DNA of 64,000 nt from Verrucomicrobiota bacterium (GTDB lineage: Bacteria > Verrucomicrobiota > Verrucomicrobiia > Limisphaerales > UBA9464), in NCBI GenBank assembly GCA_016871805.1, contig VHCG01000010.1, forward strand, positions 17,678-81,677. The letters run 5' to 3'. Positions 26,646 to 35,425 of this stretch are shown here, one piece after another. The notes beneath the pieces are model-generated. The model was not told the origin of the DNA and did no database searches. It saw only the letters and a list, made by a program, of their open reading frames with translations. The number at the start of each line of letters is the position of its first letter. Position 1 is the first letter of the stretch. The position numbers and the translations under genes are program-made.

Positions 26646-28850
26646 TTACTGCCGTCGCACCCGCAGGAGCTGTCCCGAACCGGCATCGGGGATGCGGTAA
26701 GTAAACCGGGTCAGGGGAGGAGTGGATACGATGTCCTTCTGGACCGTGACGAAGGCCTGGCCGATGCCCTCGCTGGATTCCACCGTGTACGACTCCCCCG
26801 GTTGGCTCGGCCAGCTGAGGAGCACCGAGGTTTGTGTCCCTGAACCTGGATCGAGCGTGATGGCATTGGTCCCGTCCAGGACGGTTACGGAGTTCGTGGT
26901 GGGCTTGTATACTTGGGCCTTGGCCACCAGGGCATGGGTGCCGTCCTCGAGTCGGAATCGAACCGCGGCAGGACCGTCGTGACATCCCCAGTATCCACTT
27001 CCAATCGTGATGGAGGCGTCTGGGATGGGCTCACCCGTGGAGGCATCGACAACGGCGACATCGAGGTTCGTCAGGCAGCACGGGACCGAGTTTGGGAACC
27101 AGGAGGAGCCGATCCGGGTCTGCCAATTCCCACGGGTGGATTGGGTCAGATCGTTGTCCACAGATCAGGAGGTCGAGTCGTCGAGCGGATCGACCGACAG
27201 GCTGTTGTAGTCACCCCAGCGGAAAAATCCCTGGGAGGCGGAGCTGGCCTGCAGGATGGCTTCTGATCGGTTGAGTCCTCCCAGCGGGGCGTCATCGGTT
27301 CGGCCAGCGTAGCGGATACCGGCGAAGGTGTTGGTGCTCGAGACGCTGTAGCCAATGGCGAGATTGCCCTGCCAGTCCAGCGCCGCGCTACCCCTCCATC
27401 GGCTGTCGGAATCCGTCGCGTGCGTGCTCTGGTCATGGAGGAACGGCGCTCCTCTGGGAAGGATCCGTCGAATCTCATAGTAGCGTACACCGACGATCCC
27501 GGATGGATCCACCTGCACCGAGTGGTTGACCACCAGCGCGTCGTGTCCCACGAAATGCCGGAACTGGAGGCGGTTCATCAGGCGATCGGTCAGGGGGTCG
27601 AGCCCATTGGTGGAGCCGCGCTGCGGAACGAGGCGATCACCCAGAACAATCCGGTAGGGAGCGACGGGGATCATCGGCAACTCGACAAGGGTCGAGGCCG
27701 ACGTCTGGTTGAAATCCGGGTTCAGGGTGAAGAGTCGGAGGGCCTATGGAACGGGTTTTCCGTCCGAACCAATCTCCGTCGACCCGGTGCCACGCACCGG
27801 CGAGCGGGGTTTGCTGGGCGGATTGGCGACGATCTCCGGGGAGATGAGGCAGGCGAAGACATGGGGCGTCCCTGCCGCCGGTGGGGCGCCATCGAGATCC
27901 GCCGGCAGCAGGCCATAGGGCATGTTGTACAAGCCACCCAGATCCACATACACCGACGCCGCTCCTGGGTCGCCACGCAGCATCCCGATCCGGTCGAACG
28001 CGAAGACCCCCGCGCCCGACATCGTGGTTTCGGGAGGGGGACCAAACTGGTTCACCGAGACGTAGTAGCCGTCTGGCCAGACGCCCAGTTTGGGATAGTC
28101 GTTCATGAAGTTGTTGGGCATCGGGAAGTCATACAGAAAGAAGGGCCCGGTCGGGTCCGGCGTCTTTGAGACGGCCACGACCGTGCGGGCCGGGCCGAGG
28201 CCTTCCAGCCAGTCACCGACAACGAACACGGTGACCACCCAGCGATCGGCCATGCGGTCGTAGCGCACGACCGGGTCGCCGTTGTCGTACTTCGATGCCG
28301 GTTCCCCGAGCCCGGCGAAGAGGGTGCTGTATTTCGCGGACGGCATGAGGGGCCTCCCGCTGCGATCGAAGACCCGGTAGAGGTTGTTGACGGCCTCGAC
28401 GTAGTGATTCGGTCCGATGTCCCCGACGCAGTCGGAGGGGGACCACGACCGGCCATAGACGTTCCAGTTGTCCAGATCCGACAGCCCCTCGAAGGTGGCG
28501 ATCGGCTCCCCCATCCGGCCCGTGAACCGATCGGATCGCAGCAACGGGTCCAACAGAGGGGCGGTGTCCTCGCCGTGGCGCCCGACCGTCTTGAGTCGGG
28601 GAGGGGTGGGTCCCTCGATGTCGTTGGGTGACGGAGGGCGGATCCAACGGGGACTGGCTGACCCAGCGGCCTCCTCGGCGAGTTTGCTCCAGGGTCGACT
28701 CTCCGCGAACCGTGCGGCCTCGAACCGGATAGGGTGGGTGGTGGGAGCGTTTGGAGCCGCCTCGGAGGGAGCGACAGCCAGTTGGATCAGCAACAGTACC
28801 AGGAAAAGCCGAAAGGACGAACGGAGGCCCTTTGGCCTGGGGAATTGCAT
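26646..28850 (-). pseudogene. large secreted protein gene broken by two in-frame stops
   Basis: One continuous frame of about 735 codons is interrupted by TAG at 27744-27746 and TGA at 27165-27167 with no frameshift. Text on both sides belongs to one protein: signal peptide (LFLVLLLIQLAVAPSEA), a surface-exported domain (NVYGRSWSPSDCVGDIG, then YDNGDPVVRYDRMADRW), and after the stops FFRWGDYNSLSVDPLDDSTS and GNWQTRIGSSWFP, ending in a C-terminal module LSWPSQPGESYTVESS found in verrucomicrobial exported proteins. The TGA falls where I recall relatives having Trp (DDxTxW), so one G-to-A change explains it; the TAG would be one transition from CAG or TGG. Likely a recent pseudogene; readthrough is less likely. 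Confidence 0.75.
27744..28850 (-). CDS. N-terminal fragment of the disrupted secreted protein
   Basis: The longest translatable piece of the broken gene: 368 residues from MQFPRPKGLRSS to GSDGKPVP, ending at the TAG stop. It includes the signal peptide and most of the propeller-like domain (YPKLGVWPDGYYVSVNQFG). The other pieces, 27165-27680 (restart possible at ATG 27674) and 26646-27161 (GTG), have no signal peptide and are unlikely to be made as separate proteins. A TTG six codons upstream of the ATG is possible. Confidence 0.5.
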   Translation of the reverse strand: MQFPRPKGLRSSFRLFLVLLLIQLAVAPSEAAPNAPTTHPIRFEAARFAESRPWSKLAEEAAGSASPRWIRPPSPNDIEGPTPPRLKTVGRHGEDTAPLLDPLLRSDRFTGRMGEPIATFEGLSDLDNWNVYGRSWSPSDCVGDIGPNHYVEAVNNLYRVFDRSGRPLMPSAKYSTLFAGLGEPASKYDNGDPVVRYDRMADRWVVTVFVVGDWLEGLGPARTVVAVSKTPDPTGPFFLYDFPMPNNFMNDYPKLGVWPDGYYVSVNQFGPPPETTMSGAGVFAFDRIGMLRGDPGAASVYVDLGGLYNMPYGLLPADLDGAPPAAGTPHVFACLISPEIVANPPSKPRSPVRGTGSTEIGSDGKPVP

Positions 28851-29133
28851 CCCCGAAAATCGCTTCAAGATCCGACTCCCTTCAACCGCAAAGCGGCCGT
28901 TTCTGAATGGTTAGGCGATGGAAACCACCATTGGTGTCCGATGGTGCGAACACCTCAGCGCAGCATTCCACGGTTCGGATGATTCCTGGATCATTGTGGT
29001 TCGTGAGTCCCGTCTGGAACCTCCAGGGATCCGAAAATTTCCAAAAAACGTATTGCAGTGAAGGGTCTGTCCGATAGGCTTCCGAGCCCCGTTGCCGGTG
29101 TCCGGTACGGATCTGAAACCCGTTCGGCCTTAC
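28851..29133. other. non-coding interval upstream of rpsL
   Basis: 283 bp between the divergent broken gene and rpsL. It contains the least GC-rich stretch nearby (ATCCGAAAATTTCCAAAAAA, from about 29030) and should hold the rpsL promoter and leader. No hexamer pair is convincing and no tRNA or conserved RNA is recognised. Confidence 0.45.
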
Positions 29134-29526
29134 ATGCCCACGATCAACCAGCTGGTCCGCAAGGGCCGCAAGAAGATGGACTACAAGAGCAAGGCGCCTG
29201 CTCTCAATGGTTCCCCATTCCGCCGCGGCGTCTGCCTCCAGGTGATGACCCGTACGCCGAAGAAGCCGAACTCCGCCATGCGGAAGGTGGCGAAGGTCCG
29301 CCTGAGCCACGGCACCGAGGTGATCGCGTACATCCCGGACGAGGGACACAACCTCCAGGAGCACTCGATCGTGCTCGTCCGTGGGGGTCGTGTGAAGGAT
29401 CTTCCTGGTGTCCGGTACCATATCGTCCGCGGCACCCTCGACTGCACCGGCGTTGAGAAGCGCCGCGTCAGCCGTTCCAAGTACGGCGTGAAGCGCCCGA
29501 AGGCTGCCAAGCCGGCCGCCAAGTAA
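29134..29526 (+). CDS. rpsL: 30S ribosomal protein S12
   Basis: 130 residues, [20 protein letters not shown]. It carries the decoding-centre loop [17 protein letters not shown] (Lys after TP.. is the usual streptomycin-related position) and [16 protein letters not shown] with the methylthiolation-region Asp in [13 protein letters not shown]. Length and sequence are standard. First gene of a str-type cluster rpsL-rpsG-fusA. An in-frame ATG 14 codons upstream is rejected because all S12 proteins begin at MPTINQL. Confidence 0.98.
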   Translation: MPTINQLVRKGRKKMDYKSKAPALNGSPFRRGVCLQVMTRTPKKPNSAMRKVAKVRLSHGTEVIAYIPDEGHNLQEHSIVLVRGGRVKDLPGVRYHIVRGTLDCTGVEKRRVSRSKYGVKRPKAAKPAAK

Positions 29527-29547
29527 TCCTCTTCCGATAACCTACCA

Positions 29548-29564
29548 CTGTTCTTTGTATGGCT
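29548..29564 (+). promoter_or_regulatory. rpsG leader element CTGTTCTTTGT-ATG-GCT
   Basis: Seventeen bases identical to those at 32331-32347 before rpsJ, ending in the start codon and second codon. No Shine-Dalgarno sequence is present in either; the shared sequence may be the translation-initiation or autoregulatory element. Function is inferred. Confidence 0.5.
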
Positions 29565-30032
29565 CGTCGTCGTCAGGCAAATAAGCGTCCCGCTTCGGTG
29601 GACGCCAAGTTCAACAGCACGTTGGTCAGTCGCCTCATCAACGTCTTGATGCGGGGTGGCAAGAAGGCCACGGCGCGTCGCATCGTCTATGATGCCCTCG
29701 ATGCGTTGGCCGAGAAGAATCCGGGGGTGAACACCCTCGAGATCCTCCAGAGGTCCATCGACAACGCCAAGCCGAGGATCGAGACCAAGGCGCGACGTGT
29801 GGGTGGTGCCACCTATCAGGTTCCGATGGAGATTCCGGCCGATCGGCAGACGGCTCTCGCGATGCGCTGGATCACCTCGTTCGCCGACAAGCGGAAGGGG
29901 ATCCCCATGAAGGAGGCTCTCGCTGCCGAGCTGATGGAGGCCTTCCAGGGGCAGGGCAATGCTATCCGCAAGCGGGATGATGTGCACAAGATGGCTCAGG
30001 CGAACAAGGCATTCGCCCACTTCCGCTGGTAA
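29559..30032 (+). CDS. rpsG: 30S ribosomal protein S7
   Basis: 157 residues, MARRRQANKRPASVDAKFNS. The family signature VSRLINVLMRGGKKATARR and the C-terminal KRDDVHKMAQANKAFAHFRW are intact. S7 nucleates the 30S head. Begins 32 bp after rpsL and ends just before an intrinsic terminator, so rpsL-rpsG may be transcribed partly separately from fusA. No Shine-Dalgarno sequence: the start is preceded by the CTGTTCTTTGT leader shared with rpsJ. Confidence 0.98.
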   Translation: MARRRQANKRPASVDAKFNSTLVSRLINVLMRGGKKATARRIVYDALDALAEKNPGVNTLEILQRSIDNAKPRIETKARRVGGATYQVPMEIPADRQTALAMRWITSFADKRKGIPMKEALAAELMEAFQGQGNAIRKRDDVHKMAQANKAFAHFRW

Positions 30033-30048
30033 CCAGGACAATTTTGTA

Positions 30049-30077
30049 AACGCCCCGTCCTTCGGCGGGGCGTTTTT
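30049..30077 (+). terminator. intrinsic terminator between rpsG and fusA
   Basis: AACGCCCCG (30049-30057), 8-nt loop, CGGGGCGTT (30066-30074) running into five T residues (30073-30077). A 9-bp GC-rich stem plus U-tail is a textbook Rho-independent terminator placed inside the str cluster; fusA would need its own promoter or readthrough. Confidence 0.8.
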
Positions 30078-30118
30078 CATCCCTCCGAACCGAACCGAGT
30101 CGAACCCGATCCGAGCCC

Positions 30119-32305
30119 ATGAGCGACGTCGCTGCCGTCAATCCCACTCTGAACCACGCTGGCCGCCAGTACCCACTGGAGCGGACCCGGAACATCGGTA
30201 TCTGCGCCCACATCGACGCGGGCAAGACCACCACCACCGAGCGTATTCTCTTCTACACCGGTCTGATCCATAAGATTGGTGACGTCGATGACGGCAACAC
30301 GGTCACCGACTGGATGGAGCAGGAGAAGGAGCGCGGGATCACGATCACCTCTGCTGCGGTCACCTGCTTCTGGACCCAGAAGAAGGAGGAGGGTCTCTTT
30401 AAGTCCCGCGAGAGCATCGCCCATCGGATCAACGTTATCGACACTCCAGGACACGTCGACTTCACCGCCGAGGTCGAGCGTTCGATGCGCGTCTTGGATG
30501 GCGCCGTTGCCGTCTTCTGTGGTGTCGCGGGTGTGCAGCCGCAGTCCGAGACCGTCTGGCGCCAGGCGACCAAGTACAAGGTTCCCCGCATCGCCTTCGT
30601 CAACAAGATGGACCGCACCGGGGCGAATTTCTACAACGCCTTGGATGACATGCGCAAAAAGCTCAATGCGTATGCCTATCCGATCATGCTCCCGATCGGT
30701 GCCGAGGATGCCTTCGCCGGTGTCATCGACGTCGTGAATCAGAAGGCCATTGTCTGGGGCCCGGGTGAGGTTCTCAACGAGGGTCTGAAGTACGAGATCA
30801 ATCCCGTTCCGGCCGAAATGGAGGAGCAGGCGAAAATCGCGCTCGCCGAGTTGATCGATGCCGTCTCGAACAAGGATGACGCCATCGCCGAGATGGTTCT
30901 TGAAGGGAAGCCGGTGTCGGCCACCGATCTAAAGGCCGCCATCCGCCGGCTGACCTGCAAGATCGAGTTCGTGCCGGTTCTCTGTGGCTCTGCCTTCAAG
31001 AAGAAGGGTGTGCAGGTGATGGTCGATGCTGTCATCGACTACCTCCCGTCACCGCTCGACATTCCCCAGGCGGTTGGTCATGTGCCTGGTACCGAGGATC
31101 AGATCTCTGTGGAGTCGAACGACAACTCCAAGCTCTGCTCGCTGGCCTTCAAGCTCTGGACCGATCCCTACGCCGGCAAGCTGGTGTTCTTCCGGGTCTA
31201 CTCCGGCATGCTCAAGAAGGGTGACACCATCTACAATCCCCGTACCCGCAAGCGCGAGCGCGTCAGCCGACTGATGGTCATCCAGGGCAGTGAGCGCAAG
31301 GATGTCGATACGGTGTATTCCGGCGACATTGCCGCACTGGTGGGTCTGCGCAACATCACCACGGGTGATACGCTGTGCGACGAGTCGTTCGACGTGATGC
31401 TGGAGCCGCCGACCTTTCCTGAACCGGTCATCAGCATGGCGATCGAGCCCAAGACGAAGGCTGACCGCGACAAGATGTCCGAGGGTCTTCAGCGTCTGGC
31501 CGAGGAGGATCCGACCTTCCGCGTGTTCACCAACGAGGAGACGGGCCAGCTGATCATCGCAGGAATGGGTGAGCTCCACCTGGAGATCATCCGCGATCGT
31601 CTCAAGCGTGAGTTCAAGGTCGAGGCCGACGCAGGCGCTCCACAGATCGCGTTCCGCGAGACGATCACCAAGGCGGCCGACGGCGAGGGCAAATTCATCC
31701 GCCAGTCCGGCGGTCGTGGCCAGTACGGGCATGCGTGCGTCAAGGTCGAGCCGAACGAGAGCGGCAAGGGTGTGGAGGTGCTTGACGAGATCGTCGGCGG
31801 TGCCATTCCCCGCGAGTATATCCCGGCGGTCGAGGACGGCATCCGCGAGGCCATCAAGTCGGGCGTCTACGCCGGCTACCAAGTCATCGACATCAAGGTT
31901 AGCATCGTCGACGGCTCGTTCCACGAGGTCGACTCCAACGAGCTGGCATTCAAGATGGCGGGCATCTTTGCCCTTAAGGACGCCTTCCCGAAGGCGGGTC
32001 CCAAGCTGCTCGAGCCGATCATGAAGGTCGAGGTGGCCACTCCGGACGAATATCAGGGCGACATCCTTGGCGACATCAATCGCCGCCGGGGGGTCATACA
32101 GGGCGTCGATGCCAAGGCAGGCCAGACGATCGTCACTGCCAACGTCCCTCTCAAGGAGATGTTCGGCTATGCGACTGCGATCCGCTCCCTCTCCAAGGGA
32201 CGCGCCTCGTACTCGATGGAACCGTCGGCCTTCCAGGAAGTGCCGTCCTCCGTGCTGGCCGAGGTGATGGACGCCGCGAAGAAACGCCCGGCGGCCCGCA
32301 GCTGA
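30119..32305 (+). CDS. fusA: elongation factor G
   Basis: 728-residue translocase GTPase. Motifs: G1 [12 protein letters not shown], switch I region [12 protein letters not shown]3 [10 protein letters not shown]4 NKMDRTGA, and domain IV loop GGRGQYGHA and SVIEP-type tail ([13 protein letters not shown]). The N terminus is about 20 residues longer than in E. coli ([17 protein letters not shown]). A short insertion between switch I and G3 ([14 protein letters not shown]) is also seen. It is preceded by a terminator after rpsG and followed by rpsJ 36 bp downstream. tuf, which often follows fusA, is absent. Confidence 0.98.
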   Translation: MSDVAAVNPTLNHAGRQYPLERTRNIGICAHIDAGKTTTTERILFYTGLIHKIGDVDDGNTVTDWMEQEKERGITITSAAVTCFWTQKKEEGLFKSRESIAHRINVIDTPGHVDFTAEVERSMRVLDGAVAVFCGVAGVQPQSETVWRQATKYKVPRIAFVNKMDRTGANFYNALDDMRKKLNAYAYPIMLPIGAEDAFAGVIDVVNQKAIVWGPGEVLNEGLKYEINPVPAEMEEQAKIALAELIDAVSNKDDAIAEMVLEGKPVSATDLKAAIRRLTCKIEFVPVLCGSAFKKKGVQVMVDAVIDYLPSPLDIPQAVGHVPGTEDQISVESNDNSKLCSLAFKLWTDPYAGKLVFFRVYSGMLKKGDTIYNPRTRKRERVSRLMVIQGSERKDVDTVYSGDIAALVGLRNITTGDTLCDESFDVMLEPPTFPEPVISMAIEPKTKADRDKMSEGLQRLAEEDPTFRVFTNEETGQLIIAGMGELHLEIIRDRLKREFKVEADAGAPQIAFRETITKAADGEGKFIRQSGGRGQYGHACVKVEPNESGKGVEVLDEIVGGAIPREYIPAVEDGIREAIKSGVYAGYQVIDIKVSIVDGSFHEVDSNELAFKMAGIFALKDAFPKAGPKLLEPIMKVEVATPDEYQGDILGDINRRRGVIQGVDAKAGQTIVTANVPLKEMFGYATAIRSLSKGRASYSMEPSAFQEVPSSVLAEVMDAAKKRPAARS

Positions 32306-32330
32306 CCCATTTTGTAGGAACCAACTCAAC

Positions 32331-32347
32331 CTGTTCTTTGTATGGCT
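32331..32347 (+). promoter_or_regulatory. rpsJ leader element CTGTTCTTTGT-ATG-GCT
   Basis: Second exact copy of the 17-nt sequence at rpsG (29548-29564), placed identically relative to the start codon. The upstream bases differ (TCAAC here, ACCA there), so identity is limited to this element. Confidence 0.5.
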
Positions 32348-32650
32348 GGACAACGCATCCGCATTCGCCTCAAAGCCTACGACCATCGGGTGATTGACGC
32401 CTCGGCGAGTGAAATCGTCGAGACGGTCAAGCGCTCCGGTGCCCGTGTGGCTGGCCCCATCCCGCTCCCGACCAATATCGAGCGGATCACCGTCAACCGA
32501 TCTCCCCATGCCGACAAGAAGTCGATGGAGAGCTTCGAACAGCGGACGCACAAGCGGCTGATCGACATCCTCGACCCGACCGCCAAGACGGTGGATGAGC
32601 TCAAGAAGCTCAATCTCCCGGCGGGCGTGGACATCACCATCAAAATCTAA
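32342..32650 (+). CDS. rpsJ: 30S ribosomal protein S10
   Basis: 102 residues, [20 protein letters not shown]. Typical S10 with the tRNA-hook region [20 protein letters not shown] and the C-terminal [11 protein letters not shown]; it also serves as NusE in antitermination. Normal length. First gene of an S10-type cluster but follows fusA directly. Start fixed by family and by the shared 17-nt leader. Confidence 0.98.
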   Translation: MAGQRIRIRLKAYDHRVIDASASEIVETVKRSGARVAGPIPLPTNIERITVNRSPHADKKSMESFEQRTHKRLIDILDPTAKTVDELKKLNLPAGVDITIKI

Positions 32651-32663
32651 CCGACCCTAGATC

Positions 32664-33416
32664 ATGCCTCTCGGACTCATCGGAAAGAAGATCGGTCACA
32701 CCCGCGTCTATGACGCGAATGGTGTCTCGACCCCGGTCACTGTCGTTCAGGTCGGCCCCAACTACGTGCTGCAGGTCAAGAAGGCCGACGGCCCGGATGG
32801 CTACAACGCAGTCCAGCTGGGATTCGACTCCCAGAAGGAGTCGCGCCTGGCCAAGCCCCTGATCGGCCACATCAAGAAGCACAACGGCACCGCGGTGAAG
32901 CGCATCCGCGAGTTCCGGGACTTCAGCAAGGACGTCAAGCCCGGCGACCAGGTCGGTGCGGATCTCTTCGAGGTCGGCCAGTTTGTCGACTGCATCGGCA
33001 TCACCAAGGGTCGCGGTTTCGAGGGCGTCGTTGGACGCTGGTCGTTCCGCGGCGGTGATATGACCCACGGTGCCAAAGGTTGGCATCGCCGGTCGGGCGC
33101 CATTGGTTGCCGTCTGTTCCCCGGTCACGTCAATAAGGGTCTGAAGATGCCCGGTCACATGGGTGTCGAACGCCGCACGGCCCAGAACCTCGAGATCATC
33201 CAGGTTCGCAAGGAGGACGGTGTCCTTTTGATCCGCGGCTCGTTCCCCGGCAGCGAGGGCGAGTATTGCGTGGTCCGCGAGTCCAAGAAGGTGGGGATCG
33301 GATCGGCCCGTCTGAAGCAGATCCACGAGTTCCGCGCCAAGCTGAAGGCGGCCGCCCTGGCCGCCGGTGAGAGGAAGGCCGAGAAGAAGGGCGCCCCTGC
33401 CAAGGGCAAGAAGTAA
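32664..33416 (+). CDS. rplC: 50S ribosomal protein L3
   Basis: 250 residues, MPLGLIGKKIGHTRVYDANG. The central loop near the peptidyl-transferase centre is visible (HGAKGWHRRSGAIGC and RVFPGHVNKGLK-type text, here RLFPGHVNKGLKMPGHMG with a Gly-rich core). The C-terminal about 25 residues form a lysine/alanine-rich extension (GERKAEKKGAPAKGKK) longer than in E. coli L3, probably for rRNA contact. Lies 13 bp after rpsJ and 13 bp before rplD. Confidence 0.97.
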   Translation: MPLGLIGKKIGHTRVYDANGVSTPVTVVQVGPNYVLQVKKADGPDGYNAVQLGFDSQKESRLAKPLIGHIKKHNGTAVKRIREFRDFSKDVKPGDQVGADLFEVGQFVDCIGITKGRGFEGVVGRWSFRGGDMTHGAKGWHRRSGAIGCRLFPGHVNKGLKMPGHMGVERRTAQNLEIIQVRKEDGVLLIRGSFPGSEGEYCVVRESKKVGIGSARLKQIHEFRAKLKAAALAAGERKAEKKGAPAKGKK

Positions 33417-33429
33417 AGGATCCTGAGCC

Positions 33430-34080
33430 ATGAAACTCCCAGTCAAAGACATCCAGGGAAGAGCGGCAGGTGAGCTCGAGGTGAAATTCGAGGTCATCCC
33501 CAACGGTCGCGGCACGCAGGCCGTCCACGACGCCGTGGTTGCTTACCAGGCCGCCCAGCGTCAGGGCAATGCCTGCACCAAGACCATGGGCGAGGTCGCC
33601 GGCCCCGGAAAGAAGCCGTGGCGCCAGAAGGGTACTGGACGCGCGCGCGCCGGTTCCTACGCCTCCCCACTGTGGCCCGGCGGCGGCGTGACCTTTGGTC
33701 CAAAACCCCGCGATTACGACAAGAAGGTCAATAAGAAGGTGCGCCAGCTCGCCCTCCGGAAGGCCTTGGGCGAGCGCCTCAAGGCGGGCGACGTGGTAGT
33801 CGTCAACGACCTCAAGCTGACATCCGCCAAGACCAAGGAGTTCGTCGCTGTTGTCCGCAGCCTCGGCTGTGACGGGACCGCTCTCTTCGTGATCGGTGGT
33901 GTCGACGCCGATGTGGAGCGCGCCTCCCGCAACGTAGTTGGCATTGGTCTCACCACGGGGTCCCGCCTCAACACCTACGACGTCCTCAAGTACGACAAGC
34001 TCGTGTTCACCAAGGGTGCCTTCGAGCAGGTCGAAGCCCGCCTCGTGAAGCCCGCCCGGGCCGGAAAGACCAATCCATGA
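33430..34080 (+). CDS. rplD: 50S ribosomal protein L4
   Basis: 216 residues, MKLPVKDIQGRAAGELEVK. The extended exit-tunnel loop reads GPGKKPWRQKGTGRARAGSY followed by PLWPGGGVTFGPKPRDY, as expected. In some bacteria L4 also represses the S10 operon; no leader hairpin is seen here. Its stop overlaps the rplW ATG (ATGA). Confidence 0.97.
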   Translation: MKLPVKDIQGRAAGELEVKFEVIPNGRGTQAVHDAVVAYQAAQRQGNACTKTMGEVAGPGKKPWRQKGTGRARAGSYASPLWPGGGVTFGPKPRDYDKKVNKKVRQLALRKALGERLKAGDVVVVNDLKLTSAKTKEFVAVVRSLGCDGTALFVIGGVDADVERASRNVVGIGLTTGSRLNTYDVLKYDKLVFTKGAFEQVEARLVKPARAGKTNP

Positions 34081-34358
34081 ACGCCTACGACGTGATCAAG
34101 ACGGTCCGCGTGACCGAGAAGGGGACGATCCAGTCCTCCAAATTCAACCAGTACACTCTAGTCGCCGACCGCCGTGCCACCGCCCCGCAGATCAAGCGGG
34201 CCGTGGAGCAGCTCTTCAAGGTCTCGGTGGTCCGGGTCAACACCCTCAATGTCCGCGGCAAGTCCCGCCGTCAAATGACCAAGGCCGCCGGCAAGGACAG
34301 CGACTGGAAGAAGGCGATCGTCACCCTCAAGCAGGGTGACAAGATCGAGCTGGTCTGA
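34077..34358 (+). CDS. rplW: 50S ribosomal protein L23
   Basis: 93 residues, MNAYDVIKTVRVTEKGTIQS; core VADRRATAPQIKRAVEQLF and the C-terminal AIVTLKQGDKIELV. L23 sits at the tunnel exit and binds SRP and trigger factor. Coupled to rplD by an ATGA overlap. In most bacteria rplB follows; here a hairpin terminator and a radical SAM gene follow instead. Confidence 0.97.
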   Translation: MNAYDVIKTVRVTEKGTIQSSKFNQYTLVADRRATAPQIKRAVEQLFKVSVVRVNTLNVRGKSRRQMTKAAGKDSDWKKAIVTLKQGDKIELV

Positions 34359-34385
34359 GGTCTACCAGGCCCTCGATTTTCACCT

Positions 34386-34414
34386 ACGGCGCACGGTTCT
34401 CCGCGCGCCGTTTT
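34386..34414 (+). terminator. intrinsic terminator after rplW
   Basis: ACGGCGC (34386-34392) and GCGCCGT (34405-34411) with inner CGG/CCG pairing, followed by TTTT. It closes the ribosomal-protein cluster after rplW, arguing that the S10 operon really ends here. Confidence 0.72.
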
Positions 34415-34452
34415 CATTTGGGACTTGGGCTTCCGGACCCGTTTCGGGTGCA

Positions 34453-35403
34453 ATGACCAGAATGGATTCGCTCCCGATCGACCCTCAAGCCTGGGATCGT
34501 TGGATCCTGTCCCAGCGCCCCGACCTCTCGGAATATCGTCGGTCCCTCGACCCCCATCAAGCCGCCCGGTGGATGGTCGAGGAGGAACTGCAGGCCGACG
34601 GACGCCTAGCCACCGGGGTCACCCTGTTCCTCACAAACCGCGAGTGTCCCTGGCGGTGTCTGATGTGTGATCTGTGGCGTGAGACTATCTCGCGGAAGAT
34701 CCCCCCGGGAGCGGTCCTCGACCAGATCGATAGGGCGCTTCGGCAGACACCGCCTGCCGAGTGGATCAAGCTCTACAACGCGGGTTCGTTCTTCGATGCA
34801 GGGGCCATTCCCACGACGGACCTGCCCGGGATCGCCCGACGGGTCCAGCCGTTCCGGCGGCTCATTGTCGAATGCCATCCAACCCTTGTCGGGCCGCGCG
34901 TCGTGGAATTCCGAGCCCGGCTCGAGACGACCCACCTTGAGGTCGCTCTCGGGCTCGAGAGTTCGCATCCCGAGGTTCTGCAGCGTCTCAACAAGGGCAT
35001 GACCGTGGATGACTTCCGTCATGCCGCCGGATTCCTGGTGGAAGCGGGGATCCAGGTACGGGCCTTCGTCCTAGTGAAACCACCGTTCCAGTCCGATCAG
35101 GAGGCCTTGGACTGGGCTCTGCGTACGACGGAGGTGGCCTTCGCCGCAGGCGCATCGGTCGTGTCATTGATTCCGACCCGTGCCGGCAACGGCGCCCTGG
35201 ACACACTTCGGGCCCGTGGGCTCTTCGCGGAACCAAAATTGGATCTGCTTGAATCCGTCATGGAAAGGGCGTTGGCGAAGCCTCGGGGAAGAGTCTTTGC
35301 GGATGTCTGGGACCTGGAGCGGTTCCATCAGGGGCCCGATCTTCCCGCCCGCCAGGCCCGGTTGGAGCGGGCCAATCGGACGCAACACTGGTCCGGTCTC
35401 TGA
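34453..35403 (+). CDS. radical SAM protein of uncertain substrate
   Basis: 316 residues. The [4Fe-4S] motif is CPWRCLMC (CX3CX2C) in FLTNRECPWRCLMCDLW. Following text shows a TIM-barrel of the Elp3/MiaB/NifB kind: EWIKLYNAGSFFDAGAIPT (GGE-like region), RLIVECHPTLVGPRV, LEVALGLESSHPEVLQRLNKG, and VRAFVLVKPPF. The pattern CPWRCxMCDLWR followed by IKLYNxGxFFD resembles a bacterial branch related to the archaeosine-type radical SAM group (RaSEA), from memory only. A tRNA or natural-product modification is plausible but undetermined. I use the ATG at 34453; the frame is open back to 34336 within the terminator, which is unlikely coding. Confidence 0.75.
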   Translation: MTRMDSLPIDPQAWDRWILSQRPDLSEYRRSLDPHQAARWMVEEELQADGRLATGVTLFLTNRECPWRCLMCDLWRETISRKIPPGAVLDQIDRALRQTPPAEWIKLYNAGSFFDAGAIPTTDLPGIARRVQPFRRLIVECHPTLVGPRVVEFRARLETTHLEVALGLESSHPEVLQRLNKGMTVDDFRHAAGFLVEAGIQVRAFVLVKPPFQSDQEALDWALRTTEVAFAAGASVVSLIPTRAGNGALDTLRARGLFAEPKLDLLESVMERALAKPRGRVFADVWDLERFHQGPDLPARQARLERANRTQHWSGL

Positions 35404-35425
35404 ACCTACTCCGGAGTTCCGAGGT

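Noticed and set aside
27165..27167. TGA read as tryptophan by an altered genetic code
   Set aside because: Many neighbouring genes (gltX, rsgA, rplD and others) end in TGA at the normal family length, so TGA is a stop in this organism.
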